A DNA stretch of 7,640 bases from Deltaproteobacteria bacterium (GTDB lineage: Bacteria; Desulfobacterota; GWC2-55-46; DRQE01), in assembly GCA_030636245.1 (NCBI GenBank), contig DAOVXI010000082.1:1-7640 (forward strand), read 5' to 3'. Each line of letters begins with the position of its first letter. Position 1 is the first letter of the stretch. Below the pieces are notes generated by a model. It did no database searches and had not been told where the DNA came from. It saw nothing but the letters and a program-made list of their open reading frames with translations. Shown here piece after piece: positions 6,321 through 7,640 of the stretch. The position numbers were made by a program, and so were the translations under genes.

Positions 6321-6326
6321 CCTCCT
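6321..6326 (-). promoter_or_regulatory. Ribosome binding site that sets the lipoprotein cyclophilin start
   Basis: On the minus strand AGGAGG is followed by TTGTATT and then GTG. The 7-base spacing and the lipoprotein signal peptide that follows fix the start at 6313. Confidence 0.85.
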
Positions 6327-6337
6327 ATGATTAATAT

Positions 6338-6357
6338 AAAAAACCGGCTATTGCCGG
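6338..6357 (-). terminator. Rho-independent terminator after the TPR gene
   Basis: The minus strand reads CCGGC-AATA-GCCGG followed by TTTTTTATATT, about 30 bases after the TPR stop codon and just upstream of the ribosome site of the lipoprotein cyclophilin. The stem is short (5 bp) but fully GC. The very small distance to the next gene leaves little room for a new promoter, so partial read-through is likely. Confidence 0.75.
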
Positions 6358-6365
6358 CTATTGCC
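6346..6365. repeat. Tandem 10-bp repeat overlapping the terminator
   Basis: GGCTATTGCC occurs twice in direct succession (6346-6355 and 6356-6365). Each copy is itself a small inverted repeat (GGC-TATT-GCC), so alternative hairpins can form in the same transcript. Confidence 0.8.
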
Positions 6366-6387
6366 ACATTAGATATTTATATCAGCC

Positions 6388-7640
6388 TTAAAGCATCTCA
6401 GCTTCTATCATGTCATCGTCATCATCCGGGGCATCATCATCCGGGTTTCTGCCCGCAAGCTTCGCCTCAACATCTCTATAGTTCGGGTCGATCTCATGAA
6501 CCATCTGGAACATCTCTTTAGCATCCTCGGCGTTTCCGTGAGCCTCATAGGCAAGTCCAAGGTCATACATAAGACCTTTTCTGTCATCATCAGCGGCACC
6601 GGCAACCTGCATAGCTTTCAGGTAACTCATTATGGCTTCATCCACCTCGCCTTGTGCCATCAAACAGATACCGGTCCTTGTGAAGGCATCAAACTCATAC
6701 TTAGGAGAACCTACAACTATCTTGAACTCCTTAATTGCATCATCATAAAGTTCCATCTCCATATATGCGATTCCGAGGTTATAGTGCGTCTCAGACTCTT
6801 CATTCTCAACTGACCCACCTTCACCTTCATCGCCCAACCCAATATCTTCATCTTCATCCCATGCATCCAGGAGTCCGCTCAAGGCATCATCGATATCAAG
6901 GTCCTTTGAGAGGTCAACAAAGTCGTCACCGCCAAACCCTGCCTCACCTCCGTCGCCACCCTCATCTGAAAATTCACTGTACTCGGGAGCCTCTTCAACA
7001 ACTTCTTCTACTTCCTCTAATTCCTCTAATTCCTCGATTTCTTCGAGTTCTTCTATCTCTTCGATCTCCTCGACCGCCTCGATCTCCTCGGCCGCCTCAG
7101 TGCCTATTTCTTCATCTGAAATAAGAGGTTGGTCCTCTGCGACCATCTCATCATCGCTTATAAGAGGTTCCCCTTCATCGACTAATTCCTCATCACCCGC
7201 AGCACCCTGACCTTCACCGCTATCAACCGGAAACTCTATAAGATCATCGCCGCCTTCTGCGAGTTCTCCCGCCTCAAACTTGATCTCATTAAGTAATGAA
7301 ACGATATCATCGTCACTTGAGTTTATCTTAAGGAGTTCTTCGCAAAGCTCACGCGCCTTGTCATTGTCACCGGAAGACTTTGATATTAAAGCCAATTCTT
7401 TACCATACTTGAAGTATGCACTATCATCTTTTTTCTTTTTACTTAACTCAAGCACACCTTCCAGAACCTTCGGATCGCTTGAGTTGTTACGATAGAGCTC
7501 GGCGACAACCTTCTCCGCCTTATCAATCTTCCCCTGCTCCATCAGCTTCTCAAAGACATCCCAGTAAGAACTGAAAGCATCCTTATCAAAGCCAAGTTTT
7601 TGATACATATCCGCAAGCTTAAGCTTTACCGGAAGGTTCG
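6388..7640 (-). CDS. TPR protein with long acidic linker, N-terminus outside the window
   Basis: The reading frame stays open to the window edge (NLPVKLKLADMYQKLGF precedes the ATG at 7606-7608), so the gene starts further right and that ATG is internal. Three parts are visible. First come TPR-like helices, such as KLADMYQKLGFDKDAFSSYW and AEKVVAELYRNN. Then comes a very acidic, probably unstructured stretch (about 6830-7230) with EE[ILV]-type repeats and a doubled PLISD[DE]E motif. Last come at least three TPR units (about 6470-6800), including HYNLGIAYMEMELYDDAIKEF, quoted as HYNLGIAYME then YDDAIKEF, and YDLGLAYEAHGNAEDAKEMF, followed by an Asp-rich end. TPRs are protein-interaction scaffolds; no enzyme domain is visible and the partner is unknown. 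TPR proteins of this layout are common in Desulfobacterota and Myxococcota. A terminator follows the gene. Confidence 0.85.
   Translation of the reverse strand, partial: NLPVKLKLADMYQKLGFDKDAFSSYWDVFEKLMEQGKIDKAEKVVAELYRNNSSDPKVLEGVLELSKKKKDDSAYFKYGKELALISKSSGDNDKARELCEELLKINSSDDDIVSLLNEIKFEAGELAEGGDDLIEFPVDSGEGQGAAGDEELVDEGEPLISDDEMVAEDQPLISDEEIGTEAAEEIEAVEEIEEIEELEEIEELEELEEVEEVVEEAPEYSEFSDEGGDGGEAGFGGDDFVDLSKDLDIDDALSGLLDAWDEDEDIGLGDEGEGGSVENEESETHYNLGIAYMEMELYDDAIKEFKIVVGSPKYEFDAFTRTGICLMAQGEVDEAIMSYLKAMQVAGAADDDRKGLMYDLGLAYEAHGNAEDAKEMFQMVHEIDPNYRDVEAKLAGRNPDDDAPDDDDDMIEAEML

Noticed and set aside
6314..6367. Longer N-terminus for the lipoprotein cyclophilin from the GTG at 6367
   Set aside because: It would run through the terminator hairpin and the strong AGGAGG and bury the lipoprotein signal.
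6735..7124. Plus-strand His/Arg/Pro/Leu-rich open frame
   Set aside because: It is a shadow of the acidic linker of the TPR gene on the opposite strand; its composition mirrors the GAA/GAG-rich codons.

Overview
The window reads as a bacterial chromosome segment of moderate GC (just under 50% by eye) centred on the transcription/translation operon rimP-nusA-ylxR-infB. The NusA opening (VGKDKGIDKKVLIEALESAM), the IF-2 motif TTVIRRRAKK, a helix-hairpin-helix NusA tail and the long acidic TPR protein resemble proteins of Desulfobacterota (former Deltaproteobacteria) and allied Gram-negative lineages. The lipoprotein and the signal peptide fit a diderm cell. The phylum is an inference; no rRNA or other marker is present to fix it.

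Layout, reading the minus strand from right to left: a TPR protein whose N-terminus lies beyond the window (7640-6388); a terminator hairpin containing a tandem 10-bp repeat; a lipoprotein cyclophilin (6313-5540); a second, cytosolic cyclophilin about 80% identical to its domain (5485-5003); and a strong bidirectional terminator (4944-4973). The only plus-strand gene, a YkgJ-like cysteine-cluster protein with a histone-H1-like tail (4164-4919), converges on that terminator. It diverges from a CapA-type exported metallophosphatase-fold protein (minus, 4053-2773), which ends in its own terminator. After a 130-base structured leader come rimP (2630-2166), nusA (2153-858), ylxR (848-582) and infB (from 566, running out of the window at base 1).

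The left half is one functional unit. RimP matures the 30S subunit, NusA controls pausing, termination and antitermination, YlxR is a small RNA-binding protein linked to RNase P in other bacteria, and IF-2 recruits initiator tRNA. The genes are 9 to 15 bases apart and surely co-transcribed. The leader carries a compound stem-loop and then a Rho-independent terminator just before rimP, an arrangement that suggests attenuation, plausibly by NusA itself. The right half holds envelope and protein-folding genes with no single evident pathway.

I found no mobile element, CRISPR array, tRNA or rRNA, and no obviously new defence or biosynthetic system. The items most worth following are the rimP leader, the tandem cyclophilins with unusual active-site substitutions, the YkgJ protein with a basic tail, and the Cys-containing C-terminal extension of the CapA protein.
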